The position numbers and the translations under genes are program-made. Below the pieces are notes generated by a model. That model was not told where the DNA came from, made no database searches, and saw only the letters and a program-made list of their open reading frames with translations. Source: Ophioceras dolichostomum (taxonomy: Eukaryota; Ascomycota; Sordariomycetes; Magnaporthales; Ophioceraceae). From it: a stretch of DNA of 64,000 bases. The stretch lies in NCBI GenBank assembly GCA_003049485.1, contig PYST01000091.1, forward strand, positions 1 to 64,000, read 5' to 3'. Shown piece after piece: positions 1-12,300 of the stretch (the stretch's first letter is position 1; each line of letters begins with the position of its first letter).

Positions 1-734
1 CCCAGGACCCAGCCACCACGCCGGCGTCGCTGCTCCGCAACGCCCGCCACCCGGACCACATCGAGGACGTCGCCGCGGCGCTCTTCTTCCTCGCCGGCGT
101 CAGGCCGGGCTGTCTGGACCGCTATGTCCTGTCCGGGCACTCGTGCGGGGCCTTCCTCGCCTTCCAGCTCCTCATGCCTCGCACCACCACCACCACGACC
201 TCCTCCTCCTCCTCTTCCCCTTATCTCGGGGGAAGCAGCGGCCTGCCGCTGCCGTCTGCTGTCGTGGGCTTCGAGGGCATCTACAACCTCCGCGGGCTGA
301 ACGACCGGATGGGCGGCGGATACACGGAGCTCTTCGCCGTGCCGTTCGGACCGGACCAGGCCGTCTGGGATAGCGTGAGCCCCGCGCGGTACCGGGGAGT
401 GTTCGGCGGAAGCAGCAAGGCCGCCGACGATGACGCCGAAGCGGGTCCGGGCCAGGGGGCGGGAGCTGGAGAGAGGGACGGTGAGAACGGAGACGACGAG
501 GCGGCTGAGAGAAAGCTGCTTGCTGTAGTGGCCCACTCACCGGAGGACGAGCTTGTCGACGTTGGGGAGCAGGTCGCCATGGAGCGGGCGTTGCGCGAGA
601 CCGGGGTACAGTTTCTGTCGTTTAAGGATCTCAGGGGGACGCATCAGGAGGTCAGAGAGAGCGGGGAGGACATGGCGAGGGTGCTTCTTCAGACGATCGC
701 AACGCTAGATGAGCTTGAGAGCCTGCTCTTCTGA
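1..734 (+). CDS. bna7: Kynurenine formamidase, 3' part (5' end outside window)
   Basis: This enzyme hydrolyses N-formylkynurenine to kynurenine and formate in tryptophan breakdown and de novo NAD synthesis. Reading starts at base 3 and runs open to the TGA at 732-734, giving about 243 residues of an alpha/beta hydrolase. The nucleophile elbow GHSCGA lies about 50 residues in, preceded by the family-like stretch HPDHIEDVAAAL. GIYNL, SPARYRG and EDELVD follow, and the Asp-containing loop and a terminal GTHQE (probable catalytic His) complete the fold. Two insertions look lineage-specific: a Thr/Ser run right after the elbow region and a Gly/Asp/Glu-rich segment before the last strand. The N-terminal third (HGGxW oxyanion region) is outside the window. 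It faces the MFS gene tail to tail. The family call rests on motif order; a generic alpha/beta hydrolase is the alternative. Confidence 0.72.
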   Translation, partial: QDPATTPASLLRNARHPDHIEDVAAALFFLAGVRPGCLDRYVLSGHSCGAFLAFQLLMPRTTTTTTSSSSSSPYLGGSSGLPLPSAVVGFEGIYNLRGLNDRMGGGYTELFAVPFGPDQAVWDSVSPARYRGVFGGSSKAADDDAEAGPGQGAGAGERDGENGDDEAAERKLLAVVAHSPEDELVDVGEQVAMERALRETGVQFLSFKDLRGTHQEVRESGEDMARVLLQTIATLDELESLLF

Positions 735-969
735 GGGAGTGTATGCAATTCAATTTATTTTCGTCAAGACTATCATTACTCATCAGGAGAGCCCCTCGAG
801 CGCTTTCTTCCTCACCTTCTGGCTGCTACGGAGATAATAAATCCTTGATTCTTTTAAAGTCACTGGCTCATCCCTCTTAAACCATCCTCCACCTGGGAAT
901 ATACTGGTCGCCCCTTTTTTCGAAAGCATTCAGCAACTCATGAATGAGGTCTCTTAACTACCTATCCTT

Positions 970-2676
970 TCAGACACGGCCGAGACATTCCCCTAAACCC
1001 TCAACCTTCTTCTCCGTCATGTCTCGCCCGCTCGTGCTAGCATCACCACGGCGCCTGCGCACCAACACACCAGCAACCATCGCAGCCCCGGATCCCAGCA
1101 CGGTAACAGCAGCACACCACGCCTGGGCAGGGACATATCCCACACCGGCCCTCAGCCCCGCCTCGACGATAGCAGCAGCAGCAGGCGGCCCCGCCAGCGT
1201 CGCCAGTCCGCCCAGCGCGCACATCATGCCGTAGCGCGTCCCGAACCGTGCCGGGTCCGTCGTCAGGCGCACGAGCGCCCCCGGCCAGATGCCCTGCGCC
1301 GCGCCGTTCGTCAGACCGAACGCCACCGCGAACGCGTACATGCCCGCCGGGTTCCGCGCGCCGATCCAGCCGAAGAGCGAGGCGCCCGAGGCCGCGCCGC
1401 ACAGCACGAACGTCTCGATCGGCCCGTATCTGCGGGACCGGTCGGCGGCGAGGCCGGCGAGCGGCCTGCTGGCGATGCCCATGGCCGAGCAGATGATGAT
1501 CAGCTGGACGGAGACAGTGGGCGGCATGCCGGCCACGTCTTCGGCGACGATATTCATCTGTTGTGTGTGTGAGATGATGTGAGTTGTGCGAGTGACTCCA
1601 GTTAGAGAGGACGGGACGGTGAGAATAAAGCCAGGCAAAGAACTCACATAGAAGAAAGCGAAGTACTGCGCCATGAAAAACAGGAACGAGCCCACGGCGA
1701 ATAGCACGTATGGAGCCTCCCGGAAGGCCTGGGCATCGATGAACGGGTCGGTCCTGCGCGGAGTAGGGAGGGGCCTGAGGAGGGCCACTGCCAGCACGCA
1801 CATCACCAGAGCCACGAGGGCGGAGGACCGCACAGCCCAGGCGAAGCCGACCTTGGGCACCAGATGCTGCACCACCGCCGGGAAGACCATGGATCCGACA
1901 CTGGTACCTATAGTAGAAGACGCGATGGCCACCCTTTTGCCGCGTTTCGCGCATCAGGGCAAGGGCATACAGTCAGCGTCGCGTAACCGAACCGGCTCTC
2001 CAGAGGGAAGGGAAAACGACCACCACCATAGTAAGTAGACCGCAAGAACTCACGACCGCTTTGTAGTGAAGTACATATTAATAACGCCCATCGTCGGCGT
2101 CGCCACCAGCCCCAGCCCCAAGCCCGTACAGATCCCCTGCGCCAGGAAGATCTGCCAGTACTCTCGGCACAGGCTCGTCATGACGGTGCCCAGCACGGCC
2201 AGGGTCGTGCCCACGACCACCGTGGACAGGACGTAGCCCGCGTCGGCCAACCGGCCGGAGACCACGCAGAAGAAGTAGGTCAGGAAGGTCTGCACCGAGC
2301 CGATCCACGCGACCTGCGTGCCCGGCAGGCCCAGCTCCGTCACGTAGTAGAGCTGGTACACGCCGAACATGGCGGGGAAGCCCCAGCCGACGGCGTTGAC
2401 CAGGAAGCCGGAGGCGACCTGGCACCACGCGACGAGGCCGCCGTCCGGCGGAGGAGGAGGAAGAGGAAGAGCAGCAGGGAGAGGGATAGTAGGGGAGTTA
2501 GGGGAGTCATTGTCGCTGCTGCTGCTGTTCCCCCCGGAGATGCTCGAGGGCTTGACAGGCGAGTCGCCCCCACCTTCCTTGAAGAAAGGCGACGACTGCG
2601 CATCTTCGTCGACAAGCGTGCTGGCACCCGGCGAGACGACATCATCCCGGGAGGTTTGGGCAGAGGCGGTGGCCAT
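970..2676 (-). CDS. MFS transporter, monocarboxylate-transporter (MCT) type
   Basis: Predicted plasma- or organelle-membrane proton-linked carrier of the MCT branch of the major facilitator superfamily; the substrate cannot be read from sequence. Exons are 2676-2054, 1933-1648 and 1557-970 (introns 120 and 90 nt, donors GTGAGT, acceptors AAAG and ACAG), giving 498 residues. The first ATG is at 2676; the longer open frame upstream begins with TTG. About 65 low-complexity Ser/Pro residues precede the PPDGG signature that opens TM1 in MCT proteins (here PDGGLVAW, with Leu where Trp is usual). The first intron joins the TTKRS loop to VAIASSTIGTSVG, the conserved TM5 start. The second falls after AFFY and before MNIVAED. 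A basic tail (RRRRG) ends the protein. It is convergent with the formamidase gene. Splicing restores one continuous 12-TM frame. Confidence 0.85.
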
Positions 2677-5600
2677 GGAGGCCGGGCAGGGGAATAAGGT
2701 CAAGCAGGGTAGGTAAGAAGGGGCCGGGTGGCGGCGGCGGCTGCGGCGACCTCGTTCGCTGCTCCAGAGAGACAGACTGCTCCTGTTATAGAAATATGCT
2801 ACGGCAGAGAGTTAAGCCCAAGCATCGTTCACGTAGCACGACCAAAAGGGGGGGTCATGGGGAGCAGCAGCCCAGGCCCTTTAACCATAAAAAGAGAGCT
2901 CTCCCTCCCGCTCCATAGTTGGCCCGCAACAGCGACCGTCCTCTGTGTCGGTGGAGGAGACCGCTGTCGGAGACACTAGATCCGGATCAGTGCTCCCATT
3001 CCGCAACATCCCATCATCTGCAGAGGCAGGCAGTTGGCTTGTTCTAGCTCCCGGATGGTGGTGCTGGTGGTGGTGCGGAGTGCGCATGGTTCTTTTGAAA
3101 ATGCGGTCGCGGCCGGTCCAGACAAGCAACCGTCGTGCCTCCCGTGCCTCCGGTAGTCCTCCACACGCCTCCTCCTCAGGCACACACACAATGGTTCCAC
3201 ACCCTTGGTACTTCTTGGAAGAACGCCAACGCCCAACCAATCCCGATTCCGCAGAGACCATCATTGTGAGATCCGGCAGAAGCAAAGGGTGTTAGACTCC
3301 CCCCCCTCCCGCTCTTTTTCCTGCTGCCGGCGCTAGGCGAAAGAAAGGGGTGTCGATGATGTTCTGGTTGTTGGTGTTCTCGGAGATCATGGGGGAAGAA
3401 AAGATGGGGGATGGGGGTAAGCCTCATCCCGATAGGAGGGTATGCTTAATGGATGGATGGATGGGATGCTGCTGCATGAGTTGGCAAAGCCGGAGAGAGC
3501 TTGAGCTCGCGAGCTCGCGGCCGTCGGATGCGCCAAGCGGGAGGGCTATGGAGGGCTGTTGTATGTCGATACTACCTTGTCCGGACTCCCGGCTAGTCAC
3601 GCGGCTTCGCGGAGCCCACCCTGTTCCGCGCTGCGGGCATCGTCACACATGCCAAATGCCTCCAAATGCCTTCACCGGTCCAAAAAAGATGGATATATTG
3701 AAATGCGCGTCCACCGAGTATCGGCCACGCCAATTCCCAAGCTATTGGGATTTCGCAAAGAGCCACTGAGGCAGGCAGGCAATTCGACGTACCAGACACT
3801 GGCAGTCAAAGCATCAAATGCTACGCCCGGAAAAGCGATTTCGAGGCAAAACAAAAGGTGAAGGGCAACGGAGCGGAAAAGCCGGCGGCAGGCAGAGGAA
3901 GATCTGCCTGTCCGTCCCGTCCGCCAGACTACCACCACCCTCAACTTTGAGGGTCGCATGTGGACTTGGGGCAACATTAGACGAAGGCGACGAACAAACG
4001 AAAACAAGATAAGGCCTAGGTCCTTGAAGGAAAGCCGGTCCAGAGCAGAGAAGTCTACTAAGTGCGGTGGCACAACTTTGCTCTCGAAACCACTCAGGGT
4101 CACGCAGTGTGAGAGATGGTGGGGGGGAAGGAAAGACGAAACGAAATGGTGGGTGAACTTTGCCATGCTGGGCAGACAGACAGACAGGACACACTCTCTC
4201 GGGCCGCACGCGGGGCGACGACGAAAACCGCCCTTTTCGCTTGTCGTCGAACCATCGTGGGCTCTTTCGTTTCTGTCTCCGTCTCTCTTTCGCCTCCCTC
4301 CCCCCTTTTTTTTCGCCATCGTGCTGTGTCTCTGGTTGGATGCGACATCGTGGCATGGGATGGTGGGTGTGTCTGTCGTTCGTCCGTCCGTTCGTTCGTT
4401 TGTTCAGAATGGGCAGGCAAAGCAAGCGGCCCAACCCAACCACACTCCCACCACCAACAATTGCGAACCAAACAACCCAACCCCACCATTGAAAGAAAGA
4501 GGAGCCCGAGACGTGCGCGCCCCGAGCTCGGCTGCGTGCGGCTCATACTACTTCGTATACTTCGTAGGTAGAATCGCCTATCCTCAGCGACGGTGAGTCA
4601 AGCTTGCTGCTGCTTCTTCTCGCTCATCTTTATGCTTCTTGTTCTTCGGTTCTTGTTCCTCGTTGGCATGTCTCATGTCAGTGATGGCATTCGTGTGATT
4701 GGGCAGATGACGTAAGAAAACGCCAACGGCAAAACCATGCCATGCCCCCCGTCAACTGCCGATAAAGCGCACCTAACCTCTTCGGGACTAGCCGATTACT
4801 TTAAGTTGAACTTCATCCCACCTCGTAGCTCTTTTCTTCGCCATCCCGTGCGTTGATGCAGATCTGTGCCTCTTTTGGGGGTCTAGCTTGCTTTTTTTTC
4901 TTGTTGTACGAAAGATGGGGGGAGGGGGGGGACGAAAGGAAAGGAAAACTTGGAGGGACGGATGGAGTGCTTGTTGGACATAAGGCTGGAAGGAGGGTGT
5001 CGGGCGATAAGAGAGGATTTCGTTAGTTTGGTTTGGTCATGGTCTGGTGTTTGGAACTTTCGAAGTGGCGGGGGTGGAGCAAGGGATTCTGGATACGTTG
5101 GTCAGTCAGTCTGCCCGACAACGGAAGCGCGAAATGCGGTGTACGGCCTGTATGGCCTGGACCGTAAATCGGCTGAGCGATCCTAGTCAGGCAAAAAATT
5201 CCCATGATGTTACATTGATTAAAAGTTTCGAGGCCACAGGTAAGGTACGGTAGGTGTCGAGGGAGAGAGTGGGCCGGTTGATTATCTGTATCTCTGGTAG
5301 GCGGACTCGATATAGGTGTCGGTTCTTAGTGTATGCTGCTTGATGTGTTGTCAACCAGGACTCTCTTTGCAAAGGGAAGGCCAATCTTGTAAGTTTCAAA
5401 AGAGTTTGTTCACGTATTCGACTACAGAATCGAGGGCGATCTGAAGATCCCAAAATATCATTTCCCAGCAGCACGCTGAAACCAGCAGAGACAAAGGAGA
5501 ACTATCGCGTCTTTCTCGCCCTCTCAACACATATAAGAGGTCGAGGAAGAAACGAAGAGAGCAAACAGGCACATAAGAAATAGCAACAATATGTCCATCA

Positions 5601-7098
5601 CCAATCACTCCCCCCCCCCCTTTTTTTTTTTTTTGGAACCGCCGACAATTCTTCTCTCCTCCGTCTGCAAGACGACAACGGAGTTTCCAAGAACGGTGGG
5701 GAGAAGAGAGGCAGCAAAGACAGCCTCCCGTGGGCTCTCCAGGCGTCTCAACAGGCGTTGCCGCCGTTCAGACTTACACACACCGCCCCCATATAACCCT
5801 CCCCCAAAAACGGAAAAGAAGTCCCTGCTCCTGCTTCCGCTTCCGCACTCACGGGTGCTGAAATGCGTCACTGCCAATGCGCCGGGCCAGCATCCGTGTG
5901 GTCTCGTGGCAATGGAAAGCCAGCGAATTGACAGGAAATGACCGTTTTCGATCCTGTCTCCGACAAATCGAGACATCGCAACCTCATGGCGGAGGAGAGT
6001 AGGTGTCGGTGAGAGGAATATCAAAAAATAGGAGAAACGAAGCAAGCGGCCGCATCATGTACGCGCGAGAATGGGTTTGGAAGAAAGAGGACTCGACAGA
6101 CATTCTGGCAGGAGGATCAAGGGAAGGACGAAGAGAATAAGACCCGCGAGGAAACAGAAAGACAAATATCATCATTGATCTCTCTCCTCCACAACGATAT
6201 GTAACACCTTCCCGGCAGTCGCACCTAGCGTCACACAGAAAAGAGGAGAGAGAAAAATCAGAGGCCAGAAAGAAAAAAGAGATATAAGGAACGCAATGAT
6301 ATCCTCCACTAGGTTACATCTGAGGTGTTACTTATAATAAGTATTGGTCAGAACGGGTTTTTTTCGGATATCGCCATTACATTCCCCCCGTCATCAGAAA
6401 AGAAGCAATGTCCTCCCTTGGTACCAGTTGAGTTAGACGCAAGCAAAACCTGAAAAAAAAGGAGAAAAGGAAAGACGACGCAACATAGAAAAGAAAAGGA
6501 AATGGCGACGAAAAACACAGAGCACGCAGATATATGAGCGAGAAAGAATGGGAAAAGAAAATCCATGGGGTGGAAATCGCTTTTGGAGAATAGTCGAGGA
6601 GGCAATGAGTGGCTAGGCAGGTTTGTTTGACGTCACGTGTCGTGGCCATCCCTCCCAACTTGACGGTCTCCTCTTCACACAGCATACGATCTTCTCCTCT
6701 TTCTCGATGATTGGTGTTTCCGCACAGATGTGCCGAATCATCCATTTGGTTCTTCTTGTTGGTATGCTTACGGTTGTTCCGGGTCTCATCATGTCGGAGA
6801 TCTCGGGCGGCGGTACTTCAAGACAAGTTCGGCCAGTAATGGAGAACGAGTCTATCCAACAACGGGTTCGGGACTGCGTGCGGTTGCGATGGAGGTAAAA
6901 GGAAAGATATTGACAATCTTTAATGTGTTCGTACATGTGACATGTGATGTGCAACATGTGCGATATGTGGTGTTGTTGGTGGTTGGTGTCGGCGACAAAA
7001 TATGTATGTCGAGGGGGAAGAAAACGATATGATAAGGTGGCAAGAGGAGATGTATGGGGTCAGCCCGCATGAAGTGGGCTTGTTCTTCGGCTGAGACT
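2677..7098. other. 4.4-kb intergenic region without a supportable gene
   Basis: This lies upstream of the MFS transporter and downstream of the Zn2Cys6 regulator, both on the minus strand. Open frames up to about 215 codons exist, but they overlap on both strands, are rich in Arg/Pro/Ser and match no family I recognise. The sequence has long pyrimidine runs, a C11T14 homopolymer junction at 5610-5634 and a perfect 14-bp palindrome at 3503-3516 (GAGCTCGCGAGCTC). It probably holds the transporter promoter and the regulator's 3' UTR. A spliced non-coding transcript cannot be excluded. Confidence 0.5.
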
Positions 7099-9309
7099 TC
7101 ACCTCTTCCGCTTCTTGGTCTTGTCGAGGGGGAAACCAGCAGCGAAAGGCTCGGGCATGGACGGGGCGATCGGCGCGGCGGGCAGCAGGGTTGGCGGCTG
7201 AATGGGAGTGGGAATCTGGGAGATGTTCTCCCTTCTCACAATGGGCACGCCCATGTGGCGCCCGTAGCGGCCCTTGCGACCATTGCCCTCATCCTCGCTG
7301 ATGCACATCTCGGCCGGGATTCCTGCATCGCGGCAACGGCCACATGGTCGCTGGCGGTCGCAGCCCTTCTTGCTCTTCCGGCATCGCTGGCATCGCGGCT
7401 TGGTGGAGAGGTCGGGATGTTCGTCATCATGCGGCGCGCCGTTCGAGGCAATCGATTGTTTCCGCGACGCAGGGAGCGAAGCTGGCGAGATCGGCCCGTA
7501 TGCTGTGGTGCCGGCTGGCTTCTTCGTCTTGGCAACACCGTTAGCCTTGGGCGCCTTGGGCGCCTTCGGGGCTTTCGGCTTGAGAATTGTTGGGGCCGCA
7601 ATATTTGAAATCTTGGGGGCCTTCACGCCGTTCTGAGTGATGAGGCCATTCTTGATAGGCTTCAGCTTCGGCGCGCCCATCAGGCCCTCCTCCAGGCCGT
7701 CCTCAAAGTCGCGATCGTCGCCGCCGACCTCTGCGCTGTCTGGGACGCCAGCAAGGTGGCCCTCTGTGGTAGGAAGGATCTTGCGGCTGGAGCCATTGAC
7801 GTCCAGCTTCTGCCGCCGGGCGGGAGGAAGCTCGTCCTCGCTTTCGCTCTCGTCGCTGGTAGCGCCGGTAGACGAAGCTGCATCCGCCCGGCCGCTGAAT
7901 GTGTCATCAAGCGTGGAGGCCGATGTCCTGCCGTGCGAGATATTGGAGATGTCTCCCAGGCGCATCAGCTGCATGGCGACGTCCTTGTCCTCCTCCGACA
8001 TGGTGCTACCCACGGTCGGGTCTGGCGTCGGTAGAATGCCCATAGACCCTCCCATGCCGATGCCGCCGATGCCGAGACCAGGCGGATATGCGATACTGCG
8101 AGTGCGGCGATTGTCCGAGCTGGGCGTCGCATACTGGCCAGGATAGCTGATTTGGTTGCCATTGCTCTGGGGCGATTGCAGAGCCCGCGGGTGTGTGAAG
8201 GGATTTTGGCCCGGGTGGACGAACGGGAGAGAAGCCCGGTTATGCTCGCTGCGTCTCGCTGGAGAAACCGAAGGATTGGAGGTCGCAGCTGGCATCTGTG
8301 GGGGAGCGAAGAGAGGCAATTCCTGCATGGGGGCAGAGCGCAAGGCAGCCAGTTAGTAAGAATGCACACACGTCTCGGCTTGTTCGCCTCCACTCTGTCA
8401 GTCAAGGTCGAGGACACGAACCGAGCTATCAAATTTGGCACGCTTGCGACGGCCGCCCTCAACGATGTTGTCGACGCTGATTTCAGTGTTGCCAATCTGG
8501 TCCTTGCTTTTACCCGAGGTCGACCCGGGGGCACCGTCGCCGCTGCTATATCCGTTGACGCTGTCGTTGCAGCAGCCATCGCCATGGGTCTTGTTTGAAC
8601 GGGAGCGGCCCTTCTTAGGACCGGAGTTATTGGTGCCCACCGAGGTGCTCCGGCGACTACGACAGCTGCCAGGGGACGGGCTGCGTCTGCGCGAGGCGCC
8701 GGATGCGGGCCGGGAGATGTGCGCATCGTAGTGGTGATGCTGTTGTTGGGCCGGACCGCCGTGGCCGAAACCATCGGGGCCGTAGTAGGGCTGGGCACCG
8801 ACTGGCGCAGTGTGGTGGTAGGAGTGAGCGCCAAAGGAGCCGGGCGAGCCAGTTGGTTCCTCAATGACGCGCACGTACACCACCATGTTATTGCGGAAAT
8901 TCTCATATCGCGCGATGAGGGTGTTGCCCTGCTCATCCTCGAAGCTCACGCCCTTGGAGCTCGTAGGACTTGAGTACAGCCCGTAGAAGTTCTTCACAGT
9001 TGTGACAATTGACTCTGTTGCGTCGTGTGGGAAGATGGACACTCGCATGGGCAGGCGCGCGCGGTATTGGGGAGACTCGGCCGACACCAACTCAAACCTG
9101 ACGTTCTTGGGCTCGGGCTTCGGGGAGGCCGGGGTGTGCCCATGGCTCACCCCATTTGGGACCGGAGACATCTCCATACTGGCGACGCCGGGAAGTCTCT
9201 CTGTGGCCGAGCTTGCCTGATCGTGCAGGCGCAGGTCCGAAGCGCCAGGCCCGTTCGGGAATGTGTGATTGCCCGGGGAGAGAGTTGCGGCGACGAGACT
9301 CGACAGCAT
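7099..9309 (-). CDS. Zn2Cys6-type transcription regulator with N-terminal PB1-like domain
   Basis: Predicted nuclear DNA-binding regulator of 703 residues. Exon 1 is 9309-8422, the intron 8421-8323 (GTTCGT donor, TACTAAC branch, CATGCAG acceptor) and exon 2 is 8322-7099. Splicing joins KFDSS to ELPLFAPP in phase 0; without it exon 1 would stop after RVLDLD. Residues about 68-150 form a compact conserved-looking domain (PEPKNVRFELVSAES to MVVYVRVIEEP) that resembles a PB1/ubiquitin-like fold. Ser/Arg-rich and His-rich linkers follow, then a KAPKAPKAP repeat. The cluster is Cys607, 610, 617, 623, 626 and 636 (C-x2-C-x6-C-x5-C-x2-C-x9-C), embedded in KSKKGCDRQRPCGRC. The last gap is one residue longer than in GAL4-type clusters. 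The C-terminus is a basic KKRKR signal. It is divergent from cyclin B, 6.2 kb away. I do not recognise a named ortholog. Confidence 0.78.
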
Positions 9310-12300
9310 CGCAGGCTAGAAGCCTCTGACAGCGATGGACATAGATGCGAACCCGCGGCGCTAAATCTTTCCGTCTCGCTTCTTATATGTGTGTGGGAGG
9401 TAGGGGGTAGGGCGGACCAGGAAATGTCGAGATCTGGGGGGTTGTAGGAGCAGGCGAAGTCGGTCGGCCGCAGAAATGGGGCGGTCAACGCCAGACCACA
9501 GATTCACGACAGATCAGTTGCCGGTTGCCTTTCGCGCCGAGTGGTCGAGTGATTTGGAGTCTTTACTGGCTGGAAGTCAAGGCATGAGCGATTAGCTGGG
9601 CTCTAATATAGAAACAGAAAAGAAAAGGCACCAGGAAGAGGTCTGGTCCATCGGCCAGTCTCGCGGGTTGAAGAACGATGACGGTCGGTCGCCGAGCAGG
9701 GCCAGCACCGACCGCCAGGAGAGCGAGATCGCCTTGGGCTCGATGGGTGGGAGGAAGGAAAGATAAATTGGAGCGAGAAGTCGATCGCATGTGAGTATTA
9801 AATAGGAGAAACTTACTGGAGATGAAAAGAATGCAGATGGGGAGGCCGGGAGAGCGTCTGAAGTTGATCTCTTCTCTCGTGTGCACACCAATTCCGACCT
9901 GGGCGGACGGCCGCATCAGTCACCGAGTCGAGAAGATGGGATCGAGAGTCGTGAAAAGGGTGAAGTACTTTCGATGTCAAGGCGGACTCGGGAAGAGCTT
10001 TGGACTTACCAGGAGCAGTTGCGAGCGTTTTAATGGCTCTGGTCGAACAATTCGGTGAGGATTGTGGCCTTGCGGGAGAAAGAGGAGAAATCGCAAGCGA
10101 CCTAGGAGGGCGGAGAGGTTTTGCCTGTCGATGCATCCAGGCCAATGGACGCATGGCGCAAAAAATCCGCTTGCCGGCCCACACCAGCAGACGCTGCACC
10201 GTCTGTGTCCTGCCAGGTGCCAGCGCTGTCGATGCACTGGCGCACCACCCCCCAGCGCCCACCGCCAACTGCAGGATTTTCAACGTAGCAGTACAGCACC
10301 AGAAATTCATGGGAGGTACCCTACTATACTTTGATCGACCATTGATCACTCTCCGGCAAAATGTGTTCACCATTGCGACAAAACCAAAAGCAAGCACGCC
10401 TCTGTATTCCCTGGAAATCCTATTCACAAAATCTACTATTCATAAGCCTATTCTGGGGATATTTGTAGTCGTCGAACCCGACGGCCTGCCGATCCCATAC
10501 GTGTCTCTGCTCGAGTCTTGGACTGGATGGATGGATGCAATGGGCTGGTTGGGTTGGTGTAAGTGAAACATCCCAGCACCGCTCGCCATGCCGCCAGACC
10601 ACCGTGCCTGCTTGAGGGGAAACGGCACAGCCAAGCTTCGTATGTGAAATATTTTTGGGTCAACTTCATGTCAGAAGGAATTCGCGGAGCGATTCTGCAT
10701 GCTCTCACTCGAGAGCTCGGGAAACACTATTCAACCATCTACTACTTCCCACCTTTGCCTCAGCCATGCCCTTAACCACCTGGATGTGCCCGTCATAGCA
10801 TTGCACACCGCACGATTCTTGAGTACGGGTGGACTCTCGAATCTTGTGGTGAACGAAGTAGGTACCTTCGTTGTAACGAAGAAGAACCCCCCATTACCCG
10901 TCACCTATTCATGCCGCTAGCTGCCATCACTAACCCAGGATCCGGCACACACCAGCATGTACCCACCACAGGAGTCGCTGACTTTCGTACGTTCTCATCA
11001 TACTGGGGCACACACAAGATGTGGGCGCAAACGGATCTGCAGAAACTGCGACGAAGCAGCCAGGGCCAAGCTCATAGCTCCTTTTCTTAGGCTTGCTGAA
11101 TGTTTCCAACCACTCCTAGGTTCCCTCGTCTGTGATCACAACCCTTCTTTCATGTACCAATACTAGGCAGGAAGCCTATCAAGGTGAATCCGAGTTGCTG
11201 GCATGAACGAAGAAGAGAGCATATAGGGAATGGGGGCCAGGCCAATGCCACGGCAATGACGGCACCAGTGAGTGGACTTGACCGACGTTCCACACTCGGA
11301 GCTGCCAGCTACCTACAGACCTAGGTTCTCTCAATAAGGCTAACGGCGGCAGCTTGCGATACGGCACGCCGTCGGTGGCGGTGGACTTATCTTTTGCTCA
11401 ATGGTAGTGGCAGGCCAGTACAATGCTAGGTAGCTGGCTGGGCATGAGATTGGATTGGGAATGGGGGAACAGGCCAGAGACAGCTCAGAGTCCCCAAGAG
11501 TGGGCTGAAGACGGCAAGAATCGTCAGCGGACAATATCAACCTGTAGAAAAGAAAATGAGCTCCCGCAAGTGCATCGCTTGGGTCGCAGGGCGGCGCCTA
11601 TCCAGCCGCCAGCTCTCAATAGCCTTTGTCTTTCACTCGCCTCTACCTTCTCTCGTTCCATTCCGTCCTCGCCTCCGTCGCACCGAAGCCCAGCTTTAGA
11701 ATCGCGCCGAGCCGGTCTGGCTGGTTGTTTTTCTCCATGTTGCTTCTCCTCGTTCCTGCGCGCCTGTCGCAGCTAGCAGTGAGAGAAACAGCCACATCCC
11801 GGGGTCAATGCCCGGGGCTGCTAATCAGAGGATGCGCGCATTTCTCATCCACTCACACAAAAGCGCACACGCATGCACTCACGCACACGCATCGCAACAC
11901 CACCCACCAACCAAACGCCCGATCTCCATCAACAAACAAACCCTCCTTCTTAGAGCCTCGGCGGTGGCCGTTCCAGGCGGCCCAACGCTACCCAGATGTC
12001 CGCAGATAGACACCTTAACTTTGCTCGGGCAGACAATGACAGGCGATCCGGACTCTCTCTGCCGTCCGCAGGTCTCCTTTTCCCTGGCCGCCGCCCGGCT
12101 CGCGACCCATCTCCATCATCAGGGTACCTACCTGAGGACGCAAATGCGCCTGACAAGATGACCACCTGCTGCGACAAGCCACAAGGTGCTCCTTGGGAAT
12201 GAGGGGAGGAGCTGGGAGGTAGGCTGCAGCTCGGCCAATGACATTGAGCGCTTCTGGACCGCCAGCTGGTTGTGCGACAGGGATCTTCCCATCAGTGTGC

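Noticed and set aside
3672..4596. Several 150-215 codon frames on both strands
   Set aside because: They overlap each other in opposite directions, and their Arg/Ser/Pro/Lys content follows purine and pyrimidine runs.
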